Below, one piece after another: positions 7,935-14,969 of a stretch of DNA of 30,705 nt (positions are counted from its first letter, which is position 1; each line of letters begins with the position of its first letter). Origin of the DNA: UBA6168 sp964643005 (lineage in GTDB: Bacteria; Bacteroidota; Bacteroidia; Chitinophagales; Saprospiraceae). The translations under genes and the position numbers were made by a program. The stretch spans positions 1 to 30,705 of the forward strand of contig CAZXQI010000037.1 of assembly GCA_964643005.1 (NCBI GenBank). The letters run 5' to 3'. The notes beneath the pieces are model-generated. The model did no database searches. It was given only the letters and a program-made list of their open reading frames with translations, and had not been told where the DNA came from.

Positions 7935-9776
7935 TTAATTCCTCACGACCCGCTTAATAATGTGTTGGTCTCCGGCGCTGATTTTTAGAAAATACAAGCC
8001 AGCCGGGACAGCGCTCAAATCCAGTTCCTGGTGGAAGAATTCAGCGTCCAGTCTTTCATTGGCCTGCCAGACCAGTTGACCCAATGCGTCGTACAACAGC
8101 AAATTGAGCGTTGAGTGGGGCGCATTTTTAAAAGAAATCCATATAAACCCGGAAGTAGGATTGGGGTAAATTTTTAGCGTAGCGTCTATAGTCGCCGCCT
8201 GGTCTGCATCGGAGAGGGCGCAGAGGTAATTCGGATTGTAGGCAGCTCCGAGGTTGAACGAGTTGGCGCAGCCGGTGGCGTTGTCTGTCACTTCGAGGCT
8301 GAACAGATAGACGCCCGGCTCGGTGATACAATAGGTTTCGGTAGTGGCTTCGGGGATAGGCTCTCCGTCCTGGAACCATTGCAGGCTGTAGTCCCCGGGC
8401 AGTATGACGGAACTCAACAGCGTCAGTTGATTGCCGATAGCCTGGAAGGCCGGTGTCTGTGGGAGTTGCAAGACGTTCACGCTGACAGGCTCCGACTGAG
8501 ACTTGCAGCCGACGGCGCTGGAATATTGCACCCGGTAATTGCCGGCCTCGGACACGAGGAGGGTGCTGGAAATCTCGCCGAAAAGGAGGCTGGTGTCCTG
8601 ATACCATTGCAGGTTTTCAAAATAGTTGACGGTTTCTAATTCTACTTTGCTGCCCGCACAAATGCCGACGACTCCTTCCGGCTCGACGACCGGAGGCTCC
8701 GGAATGGGATAGACCGTCACCTGACCGGAAGACTCGACCACGCTGACGGGGTGGATGATGTCAACCGCTACTTCCAGCTCGCCGCTGACCAAAGTACCGG
8801 CGGTGTATTTGGTGAAGTACACGAAGCCGCAGCTCTCGTCTCCGAAAGTGTCTTCGTCCCGAACTTCAATCCCGAAGGTACCGTTGGGCAGCATCAGATT
8901 GACGTTGAAGATGGCGGGATAGGAGGTATTGCTGAGGACAGAAGTCTGGAGCAAAAGGTTGTTGTCCTGATCCTTTATTCGGAGATAGAGATCGGGATTG
9001 GGACTGAAAATCGGCGGTAATCCGATATCGGTGCAGGGAGAATTGAGCACCCTCACGGTCGTCAGTTGGTAGCCGAAGGTGTCTATGGTCGCCTGAAAGC
9101 TGACATCGTAAACTCCCGGCGCGCTGTAGGTCTGCTCTCCTGGGTTTTCGGAAGTGGAAGTCTGGCCGTTGCCGAAATCCCAGAGATAGCTGTAGCCGCT
9201 CTGCCCGTTGGCGGGGATATTATTTTCAAACTGTACGGTCACTTTGCCGCAACCGGAATTGTTTTCCATGGAAAACCCGTCGTTGTTGCTGACGGCGGGC
9301 GCGATGTAAATCGGGAAGCTAAAGGTGGTGGACTGCGTGATGAGGGACACCTCGGCGGTGACGAATACCTGCACCTCGTAAAGACCGGGCAGGAGCGGCG
9401 TGCCGCAGAATTTGACGCAGCCATCGGTTTCGCTTTGAGTGTTGAAGCTAAACTTATTCGGCTCCCAGCTCAGACCCGGCGGCACATTGAACAATGCGAC
9501 GATGTTGACCTTGCTGATGTTGAGTCCCGGCGGGGTGCTTGGATCCATGGCGTTGACGGGCGTGGTCGTCTTAGGCATTCTAAAGTGCAGATCGCCGTCG
9601 TAATACTGGCCAGCCACTCCATCGGGGGCGGCGCCTAAGTAGATGGTGTCTTCCGGCAGCGGCGGCAGGCTGACGACGCAACCCGGACAGCCGGACTGCG
9701 CGACGAGCGACGAGGTAGAAAACAGAGCCATGAAGCCGGCGAGAACCATACAGGGTAGGTAATGGCGTTTCAACAT
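7935..9776 (-). CDS. Secreted PKD / Ig-like protein with T9SS type A sorting domain
   Basis: 613 residues. A clear signal peptide (about 1-26, ending SSLVAQ) is followed by a Cys-rich start (GCPGC) and a beta-rich region of about 140 residues. Next come a PKD domain (about 175-240, with YSYLWDFGNGQTS and PGVYDVSFQAT) and a jelly-roll-like section with LYLRIKDQDNN and GTFGIEVRDED. An Ig-like domain lies at about 370-455 (GSKVELETV, LQWYQDTSLLF, AGNYRVQYSSAVGC). The final 80 residues (IYPNPTSGFIWISF, LYDALGQLVWQ, VPAGLYFLKI) form the sorting domain. The protein is expected to be exported by T9SS and attached to, or released from, the cell surface. No catalytic domain is visible, so an adhesive or structural role is the best inference. 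A TAGCTTTG element at 9881-9888 may start its transcript. Confidence 0.88.
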   Translation of the reverse strand: MLKRHYLPCMVLAGFMALFSTSSLVAQSGCPGCVVSLPPLPEDTIYLGAAPDGVAGQYYDGDLHFRMPKTTTPVNAMDPSTPPGLNISKVNIVALFNVPPGLSWEPNKFSFNTQSETDGCVKFCGTPLLPGLYEVQVFVTAEVSLITQSTTFSFPIYIAPAVSNNDGFSMENNSGCGKVTVQFENNIPANGQSGYSYLWDFGNGQTSTSENPGEQTYSAPGVYDVSFQATIDTFGYQLTTVRVLNSPCTDIGLPPIFSPNPDLYLRIKDQDNNLLLQTSVLSNTSYPAIFNVNLMLPNGTFGIEVRDEDTFGDESCGFVYFTKYTAGTLVSGELEVAVDIIHPVSVVESSGQVTVYPIPEPPVVEPEGVVGICAGSKVELETVNYFENLQWYQDTSLLFGEISSTLLVSEAGNYRVQYSSAVGCKSQSEPVSVNVLQLPQTPAFQAIGNQLTLLSSVILPGDYSLQWFQDGEPIPEATTETYCITEPGVYLFSLEVTDNATGCANSFNLGAAYNPNYLCALSDADQAATIDATLKIYPNPTSGFIWISFKNAPHSTLNLLLYDALGQLVWQANERLDAEFFHQELDLSAVPAGLYFLKISAGDQHIIKRVVRN

Positions 9777-9813
9777 GAAAATGATTTTTATAAAAAAAGA
9801 GGATTTAAAAATT

Positions 9814-9835
9814 CCGAAACCGGAGTGAGTTTCGG
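9814..9835 (-). promoter_or_regulatory. Hairpin in the leader of gene 7935-9776
   Basis: CCGAAAC (9814-9820) pairs perfectly with GTTTCGG (9829-9835) around an 8-nt loop. An A/T-rich run follows in both directions. It lies 38 nt before the ATG on the minus strand and downstream of the proposed -7 element. It could be an attenuator or an mRNA-stabilising structure; the sequence does not decide. Confidence 0.35.
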
Positions 9836-9880
9836 GTGTTTTTTGCCGACAGGGTATCGTCAGGTGTGAAGCTATTGACG

Positions 9881-9888
9881 CAAAGCTA
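9881..9888 (-). promoter_or_regulatory. -7 element candidate for gene 7935-9776
   Basis: TAGCTTTG on the minus strand matches TAnnTTTG exactly. No TTG is present 19-21 nt upstream, where the sequence is A/T-rich instead. The leader would be about 98 nt long and contain the hairpin at 9814-9835. Confidence 0.35.
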
Positions 9889-9941
9889 AGCCATAGAAGC
9901 AGGTATTTTTATTTTTCCATAAAAATTCCTCTTCGGAAGAA

Positions 9942-10076
9942 AATTCGGCGGGAATCCCCTTCGAAGAAATCCAATGGAAACTCCTTTTTGAGTTCCCCTG
10001 CGGGAAAGCTCCGGCGGGAGTAATTCGGCGGAAATTTTCTTTGGAAAAAATTACCCGCAGGAAACTCTGCCGAATT
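9942..10076. repeat. AATTCGGCRG direct/inverted repeat cluster
   Basis: AATTCGGCGG occurs at 9942-9951 and 10022-10031, and in inverted form (AATTCGGCAG on the minus strand) at 10067-10076. The last two copies form the ends of an imperfect hairpin of about 55 nt. Between them are further small imperfect palindromes, for example GGAAACTC paired with GAGTTCCC near 9976-9996. The density of structure resembles REP/BIME-like intergenic elements, but whether it occurs elsewhere in the genome is not known. Confidence 0.5.
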
Positions 10077-10319
10077 GCTTACGACCCCCGCTGAATACCA
10101 GAATAACAGTAGTTTTGGGAAAATTTTGAACTGAAAAATGAATGGCGGGCCGGCGGCTTTGGGAAGAGCGGTTTTTTTGAAAATCAACCCATGGCTGACG
10201 GGAGACGCTGTTCAATTGTCAGGCTCAAAATGCTACTCCACCAAACGGAAGTTATTTCATCGGATGAATGGTGCGGAGGTTTGTGGATAATTACCTGATA
10301 GCTATATAGTTTCCGTTTT

Positions 10320-11510
10320 ATGAATATAGAGCAAAAAGCGGGGGTTCTCTGGAACAGGAGTTTTATTGCTGCAAGCATCGCCTACCTGTTTTCTACCTGC
10401 GCTTTTTATTTATTCCTTCCCACCATTCCATTGTATTTGTCGGGTGTGCTGCATGTCGAAGAGTCGAGAATAGGAATCGTGCTTTCCTCCTATGTAATCG
10501 CCCTGTTTTTCGTCCGGCCATTTTCGGGTTATTTAGTGGACAATACCCCCCGGAAACTACTGTACCTGATCAGCACGATATGTTTTATCGCCACATTTTT
10601 GGGCTATTATTTTGCCGCCACCGTGTTGTTCTTTGTGGTACTGCGGTTCGTGCATGGCATATTCTGGGCCGTGGCCTCGGTGTCCGCCAATACGGTAGCT
10701 ATTGACGTCATCCCCTCTGCCAGACGCTCGGAGGGGATTGGATATTTCGGCGTCAACAGCAATGTGGCCATGGCCATCGCTCCGTTTATAGGCGTACATA
10801 TTTACAAGAGCTATGGCTTTAGCGCCTTAGTGACTGCTGCCTTAACCCTGGGAGTATTGGCTATTTTGACAATTGCGCTCATCCATCCTCCAGAAAGAGA
10901 AAAATCGGTGGAAGCCTGTAAACAGCCCATGTCCTTTGACCGGTTTATCTTAGTCAATGCCCTGCCTATATTGTTCAACCAGCTTTTCCTGGCTTTTGGG
11001 TGGGGCGCTCTGATGGCCTATGCCGTTCTCTACGGCGAGCATTTAGGCATCAAAAACCCGGGCTATTTCTTCCTGTTCTTAGCTGGCGGGGTCGTCTTTT
11101 CCAGACTGTTCTCAGGCCGGATGGTGGACAGGGGATACATGCACAGGGTAGCCGTCATTTCCCTGCTGATCATCTCGCCCGGATTCTTTTTCTTTTCTGC
11201 TATTCACAGCTTTGCGGCATTTAACGCCTCCGCCTTAGTGATGGGCGTCGGCTTCGGACTGATACTCCCCGCCCTGCAAACGATATATGTGAACATGACC
11301 ACCGCAGCCCGCAGGGGAACCGCCAACTCTACCTACCTCATAGGCTTCGACTTAGGAGTGGGCATAGGAATGCTGATCGGAGGAAATATAGCTCAACATT
11401 TCAGCGGCTTTAGCTCCCTCTATTTTGTGAGCGGCATTCTATCCGTCATCGCCCTGCTATTGTATATCTTCAATTCCAAAGGGGTATATGAAAGGCATAA
11501 GATTAAGTAA
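10320..11510 (+). CDS. MFS transporter
   Basis: 396 residues with about twelve predicted membrane spans in two halves, as usual for the major facilitator superfamily. Motif A lies in the loop after span 2 (RPFSGYLVDNTPRKLLY, about 66-82), and a degenerate copy sits at the same place in the second half (RLFSGRMVDRGYMHR). Span 4 has RFVHGIFWAVASVSAN, a common form in drug- and sugar-efflux members. The start ATG 10320 follows a TTTGTGG/TATAGTTT region that may be its promoter, leaving a very short leader. It should act as a proton-coupled transporter in the inner membrane, probably an exporter; the substrate is unknown. It stands alone, convergent with the gene at 11672. Confidence 0.9.
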   Translation: MNIEQKAGVLWNRSFIAASIAYLFSTCAFYLFLPTIPLYLSGVLHVEESRIGIVLSSYVIALFFVRPFSGYLVDNTPRKLLYLISTICFIATFLGYYFAATVLFFVVLRFVHGIFWAVASVSANTVAIDVIPSARRSEGIGYFGVNSNVAMAIAPFIGVHIYKSYGFSALVTAALTLGVLAILTIALIHPPEREKSVEACKQPMSFDRFILVNALPILFNQLFLAFGWGALMAYAVLYGEHLGIKNPGYFFLFLAGGVVFSRLFSGRMVDRGYMHRVAVISLLIISPGFFFFSAIHSFAAFNASALVMGVGFGLILPALQTIYVNMTTAARRGTANSTYLIGFDLGVGIGMLIGGNIAQHFSGFSSLYFVSGILSVIALLLYIFNSKGVYERHKIK

Positions 11511-11671
11511 CTCGCCCTCCTTGTCCTGCCCCCCGAATTACGGTACCACTTCAAAGCAGAAATTAAGATTCAATATTTCAAAGCTGGCGGGTATTTGGCT
11601 TCCCCGCATTTTCCTAATCTTATCCGGCGTTTCCACCAGTTCCCCCATCAGGCTCCCACCGATACCTGGAA

Positions 11672-12940
11672 TCAAAACTGATGCACATACCCAAACACCG
11701 GGACAAAATAGCTATAGTCGTTTTCCTGAAAAAGAGAAAGCCCGAAGTCAATACGATGCCTGGCATTGAACCAGCTCGCGCCGAGTAAGCCGACGGCCAG
11801 TCTGTCGGGGCTATCCCAAACCTCTTCCTCCTTCACCTGGAAAAGCATGTACTCGCCGAAGAAGCGCCATTGATTAGCGGCGCGTACCGAGCCGCCTAAA
11901 TTGAAATTGGTCAGGGGCTGGCTATTCGTAGCGGCGCCTTTTCCAAAGCTGAAACTGAGGTAGTTTTCCGGCGTGCCGACTGTCAGCGCGGCGTAGCCTA
12001 CTGCGGCGCCCATCGTCTCTTCATCTATGGTGTAAGCTCCGAACAACTGGCCGCCGATGCCGGCGTGCAGGTATGGGCTGATATCTAAGCCGGCTTTCGC
12101 TTTCAGGGCGCCTATGGTTCCGGCAATGAAAGGGACGAGACTCACTCCGATAGAGATATGCTCGGAAGCGCCGTAGTCTATGCTGTTGTAAAAGAGCATC
12201 AGATTTTGGTACTGTGATTTCTTTTTTTGAGGCAGGAAGGCGGAAGGACTGAAGAAGAGCTTGTTGGCGCTCCAATATTCCACTTCTTCATTCCGGAGTT
12301 TTGAGGTCGGCGCATTGGCTCTTTCTTCCATTTTGATTTGGCGGATTTCTTTTAAACTAAACTTTAAGGGGGCGCCATTTTCCATTTCAAAATAGACGAT
12401 GCCATTCCCATAGCTCAGCAGTTGCCCGTAAAACTGATCGCCGCGCTTAGTTTTTAGTACGTGGATGATTTTGCTCCTGCCGCTGTGCCGGCTGATGGGC
12501 TGGCTGACCAATTCCACCGAATCAATATTTTCCCAATAATAATATTGCCCTGGCGACAGCCTGAGCGAACGACTGTCGCTTCGAGTGACTTGGCCGGAAG
12601 TTTTATCGCCGTTGGCCAGACTAATCAAATAGATGAAACTGATGCGGGCGATGGAGTCCGGCTCTTCCCCTGCAGTTGGCTGCCCGGGATTTACTTCGAT
12701 GAGGGAAACTTCTGCGAGCGGGAAAGTGAGCGGGATGTCGTCTTTAAATAAAAAACTCAGCTTCTCAGTATCGTAGCCGATTACCCGCCCCTGAAGGCGA
12801 TCGCCCTTGGTCGTGTGGAGGATGTGCACCTGCGTCGTATCGCCGAGGCGCAGGTCGCCCTTGATTTTTACCTGTGAAAATGCCAGGCCGGCGAAGAGCA
12901 AAAGAAAGAAGCTGATATAGTAGCGCAGGTGGTTCATCAT
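11672..12940 (-). CDS. Outer-membrane protein with three SH3/Lsm-like repeats and a C-terminal beta-barrel
   Basis: 422 residues from ATG 12940 (adjacent ATG 12937 is also possible). The in-frame ATG at 13027 would bury the signal peptide MMNHLRYYISFFLLLFAGLA and is rejected. After the signal peptide come three related units of about 45 residues. They read HILHTTKGDRLQGRVIGYD...FPLAEVSLIEV (38-83), YLISLANGDKTSGQVTRSD...WENIDSVEL (104-144) and HVLKTKRGDQFYGQLLSYG...FSLKEIRQIKM (159-205). Each is a small beta-fold of the type L-x(4)-GD-x(3)-G-x-V ending in an EI-x-x-I strand. The remaining 200 residues alternate in the manner of an outer-membrane barrel (ISIGVSLVPFIAG, YLHAGIGGQLFGAY, LAVGLLGASWF) and the chain ends in Phe, as barrel proteins do. 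I do not know its function; binding by the repeats is a guess. Confidence 0.7.
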   Translation of the reverse strand: MMNHLRYYISFFLLLFAGLAFSQVKIKGDLRLGDTTQVHILHTTKGDRLQGRVIGYDTEKLSFLFKDDIPLTFPLAEVSLIEVNPGQPTAGEEPDSIARISFIYLISLANGDKTSGQVTRSDSRSLRLSPGQYYYWENIDSVELVSQPISRHSGRSKIIHVLKTKRGDQFYGQLLSYGNGIVYFEMENGAPLKFSLKEIRQIKMEERANAPTSKLRNEEVEYWSANKLFFSPSAFLPQKKKSQYQNLMLFYNSIDYGASEHISIGVSLVPFIAGTIGALKAKAGLDISPYLHAGIGGQLFGAYTIDEETMGAAVGYAALTVGTPENYLSFSFGKGAATNSQPLTNFNLGGSVRAANQWRFFGEYMLFQVKEEEVWDSPDRLAVGLLGASWFNARHRIDFGLSLFQENDYSYFVPVFGYVHQF

Positions 12941-13078
12941 TTTTGACTTTAGACTTTGAGACCCTGACCTCTCCTGCAGGTTTAGGCCTTCTAAGTGATG
13001 GTAATGCAAGACAAGATAGTTTTTCAAAATGGTTGGCGGTTTTTAAAACATTCAGGTAAGATAAATGGGATTAGAAGT

Positions 13079-14041
13079 TTAGCCATTTCTTTTTTCCAAA
13101 AATAGTCGAATGTTTTGCTCTATCCTGTGGGCGATGCCCGCCGTGTCAAATCGCTCGAAGGGCTTTCCCGTCAGCAGCTCGTACAATTCTATGTAGCGCT
13201 CCGACACCTCTTCTATAAAGACGTCGGTCATGCCGGGCATGATGTCCTCGCGTCGTCCCTGAAAGCCCTGCGCCATGAGCCACTCCCTGACAAATTCTTT
13301 GGAGAGCTGCTTTTGTCCCAGCCCCTGCGCCTGCCGCTCTTCATAGCCTTCTAAGTAAAAATAGCGGGAACTGTCCGGCGTGTGGATTTCGTCAATGAGA
13401 TAGACGAGACCGTCTTTTTTTCCAAATTCATATTTTGTATCAACTAAAATGAGTCCCCGTTCGGCGGCCATCCGGGTTCCCCGCTCGAAGAGTGCGTAGG
13501 TGTATTTCTCCAAAAGGGCGTAATCTTCGGCGCCGACGATACCACGGGCGACGATGTCTTCCCGTGAAATATCTTCGTCGTGGCCTTCCTCCTCTTTCGT
13601 CGCCGGCGTGATGATGGGCCGGGGAAACCGGTCGTGTTCTTTCATGCCTTCGGGCAGCGGCACGCCGCAGAGTTCCCGCTTTCCGGCCTGGTAAGTGCGC
13701 CAGGCATGGCCGGTCAGGTAACCCCTGACTACCATCTCTACCCGAAACGGCTCGCAGCGATGTCCTACGGCCACGTTGGGGTCGGGAGTGGCAATCAGCC
13801 AGTTGGGGCAGATATCCCGGGTAGCTTCGAGAAAATGGGCGGCTATCTGGTTCAGCGCCTGTCCTTTGTAAGGAATGGGCCGGGGCAAAATATAGTCGAA
13901 TGCTGAAATGCGGTCGGTGGCGACCATGACCAATAAATTCCCCACAGGGTACACATCCCGGACTTTGCCGCGATAGACTTTGCTCTGACCGGGGAAGTGG
14001 AAATCGGTGCGGCTGACGCAGCGTTTTTCAATGGAAATCAT
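13079..14041 (-). CDS. purC: Phosphoribosylaminoimidazole-succinocarboxamide synthase (PurC)
   Basis: 320 residues from ATG 14041. An in-frame ATG at 14095 would add 18 residues, but a TACTTTTG -7 element at 14074-14081 lies inside that extension, so the shorter start is preferred. The enzyme joins aspartate to CAIR with ATP to make SAICAR in de novo purine synthesis, in the cytoplasm. Diagnostic stretches are YRGKVRDVY, ATDRISAFDYILP, GHRCEPFRVEMVVRGYLTG, ITPATKEEEGHDEDIS and LIDEIHTPDSSRYFY. The length and the HDEDIS and SKEFVREWL segments are those of the longer PurC type common in Bacteroidota. The gene stands after the terminator of the Nudix-like gene and so is probably transcribed on its own. 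Confidence 0.96.
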   Translation of the reverse strand: MISIEKRCVSRTDFHFPGQSKVYRGKVRDVYPVGNLLVMVATDRISAFDYILPRPIPYKGQALNQIAAHFLEATRDICPNWLIATPDPNVAVGHRCEPFRVEMVVRGYLTGHAWRTYQAGKRELCGVPLPEGMKEHDRFPRPIITPATKEEEGHDEDISREDIVARGIVGAEDYALLEKYTYALFERGTRMAAERGLILVDTKYEFGKKDGLVYLIDEIHTPDSSRYFYLEGYEERQAQGLGQKQLSKEFVREWLMAQGFQGRREDIMPGMTDVFIEEVSERYIELYELLTGKPFERFDTAGIAHRIEQNIRLFLEKRNG

Positions 14042-14073
14042 CGTGGTAAAAAATTGCTGTTTTGGAATTTGAA

Positions 14074-14081
14074 CAAAAGTA
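14074..14081 (-). promoter_or_regulatory. -7 element candidate for purC
   Basis: TACTTTTG on the minus strand fits TAnnTTTG exactly and is identical to the -7 of the next gene upstream (14639-14646). No TTG lies at the usual distance. The expected leader before ATG 14041 is about 26 nt. The element supports the shorter purC start. Confidence 0.45.
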
Positions 14082-14104
14082 AAAGCATTTTCCATTCTTT
14101 CTTA

Positions 14105-14146
14105 AAAAGCAAAAGCCCACAGATAACGCTGCGGGCTTTTGCTTTT
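14105..14146 (-). terminator. Rho-independent terminator of the Nudix-like gene
   Basis: A perfect 14-bp stem (14105-14118 with 14133-14146; arm AAAAGCAAAAGCCC) has a 14-nt loop and a T run at its minus-strand end. It lies 20 nt past the stop of the gene 14167-14604 and before purC, so it separates the two minus-strand genes. Confidence 0.85.
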
Positions 14147-14166
14147 AGTTACAACAAAACTGCGGC

Positions 14167-14604
14167 TTACATATCCTTTACCGAATTGCGGTCGGCGATG
14201 ATGTCTTTCAGTTCTTTCAGCATTTCGTACTGGTGAGGCGCCACCCGTTTGATGGCTTCTTTCACGGCGACGAAGGTTCCTTTCTCCATGATGTCCGCTC
14301 CCATCTGCCTGATTTGGTCTTTTACAAATTGCATGTCTTCTAAGAGGAGAGATTTGAGAGAGGGGATATCGTACCAGTCGCCTTCTATGGCAAAACCTTC
14401 CTGCACTTTTCCGTCGGCCTGTTCAACCGGGTCGAGCTGGATACATTTTCCATCCTGCTCCAGCGGCAGAGCCTGTACTTTCGAGGCGTTCCTCTGTGGC
14501 AATTGCCATTTCCCATCGTCGGGACTGTTGTTCAGCATAAATACTTCGAGGCCTTTTTCCCGAATCCGATAGATGATTAAACTCGCTGTCTTTGAAATTT
14601 CCAT
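14167..14604 (-). CDS. Nudix-like protein without a recognisable Nudix box
   Basis: 145 residues. The start (KTASLIIYRIREKGLEVFML, then DDGKWQLPQ) is the first beta-strand pair of a Nudix fold, in which W-x-(L/F)P normally leads straight into the catalytic helix G-x5-E-x7-R-E-x2-E-E-x-G. Here LPQ is followed by RNASKVQALPLEQDGKC and no such box is present in the protein. The next part (LDPVEQADGKVQEGFAIEGDWYDIPSL) reads like the later Nudix strands. The C-terminus is helical, ending HQYEMLKELKDIIADRNSVKDM. If the fold assignment is right, the protein cannot hydrolyse substrates in the usual way and may bind a nucleotide or act as an adaptor. It has its own promoter and terminator. Function is unknown. 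Confidence 0.65.
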   Translation of the reverse strand: MEISKTASLIIYRIREKGLEVFMLNNSPDDGKWQLPQRNASKVQALPLEQDGKCIQLDPVEQADGKVQEGFAIEGDWYDIPSLKSLLLEDMQFVKDQIRQMGADIMEKGTFVAVKEAIKRVAPHQYEMLKELKDIIADRNSVKDM

Positions 14605-14638
14605 AATCTAAATGCTCTTTAAATCTGCGCGAAGGGTG

Positions 14639-14668
14639 CAAAAGTAGTCAGGTTTTTGGACTCCTCAA
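14639..14668 (-). promoter_or_regulatory. Promoter of the Nudix-like gene
   Basis: On the minus strand: TTG (14668-14666), exactly 19 nt, then TACTTTTG (14646-14639). This fits the Bacteroidota consensus TTG-N19-TAnnTTTG at every fixed position. Expected transcription start is near 14632, giving a leader of about 28 nt before ATG 14604. It is the best promoter match in the window. Confidence 0.7.
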
Positions 14669-14937
14669 ATTTTTAATTTTCCATACAGCCGGTGAGGAAC
14701 GGCTGAACGGCAGGGGATAAATTCTTATTTCTATTTCAAAATGGGGGACTCAGGTTCCTCTGAAATTCGGAGAAAAGAAAAAAAATCAGAGAAGTCTGCA
14801 TATTCCTTTTTAAAAGATGATAAATCTAACGACAAATGGAATCTGAATGATTCCCATGTTTATAACAGTTAATGTTCCGGCTATATCCGACCCCATCGGG
14901 GTTGCGCTCATCACCGCCGAATCTTTTTCTATAAAAA

Positions 14938-14957
14938 AATCTGCGTAAATCTGCGGG
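14938..14957. repeat. AATCTGCG tandem pair (intergenic repeat family)
   Basis: Two consecutive 10-nt units, AATCTGCGTA and AATCTGCGGG, preceded by A7. They lie 12 nt beyond the stop codon of lptD. Related units occur at 20700-20719, 21848-21869 and 24437-24477. Confidence 0.55.
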
Positions 14958-14969
14958 AAACCCTCCCGG

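Larger units (their letters stand above)
9777..10319. other. 543-nt divergent intergenic region with palindromic repeats
   Basis: No convincing gene lies here. Starting at the left: the leader hairpin (9814-9835), the -7 element (9881-9888), and then a cluster of short direct and inverted repeats (9942-10076, listed separately). The rest (10080-10319) holds no recognisable feature. A 92-codon minus-strand frame covers the repeats but its protein is just the repeat translated, with recurring EFPAG-like words, so I do not call it. Confidence 0.6.
14605..14969. other. 365-nt intergenic region
   Basis: Contains the promoter at 14639-14668 and, next to the lptD stop codon, a two-unit repeat (14938-14957). 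I see no gene, no strong hairpin and no RNA in the remainder. Confidence 0.6.

Noticed and set aside
9909..10187. A 92-codon minus-strand frame in the intergenic region
   Set aside because: Its protein mainly reflects the nucleotide repeats beneath it (recurring EFPAG-like words), shows no family pattern, and has no promoter-like or ribosome-site support.
11511..11671. Terminator between the convergent MFS and outer-membrane protein genes
   Set aside because: The only hairpin seen (near 11587-11608, GGCGGG with CCCCGC) is imperfect and has no proper T run.
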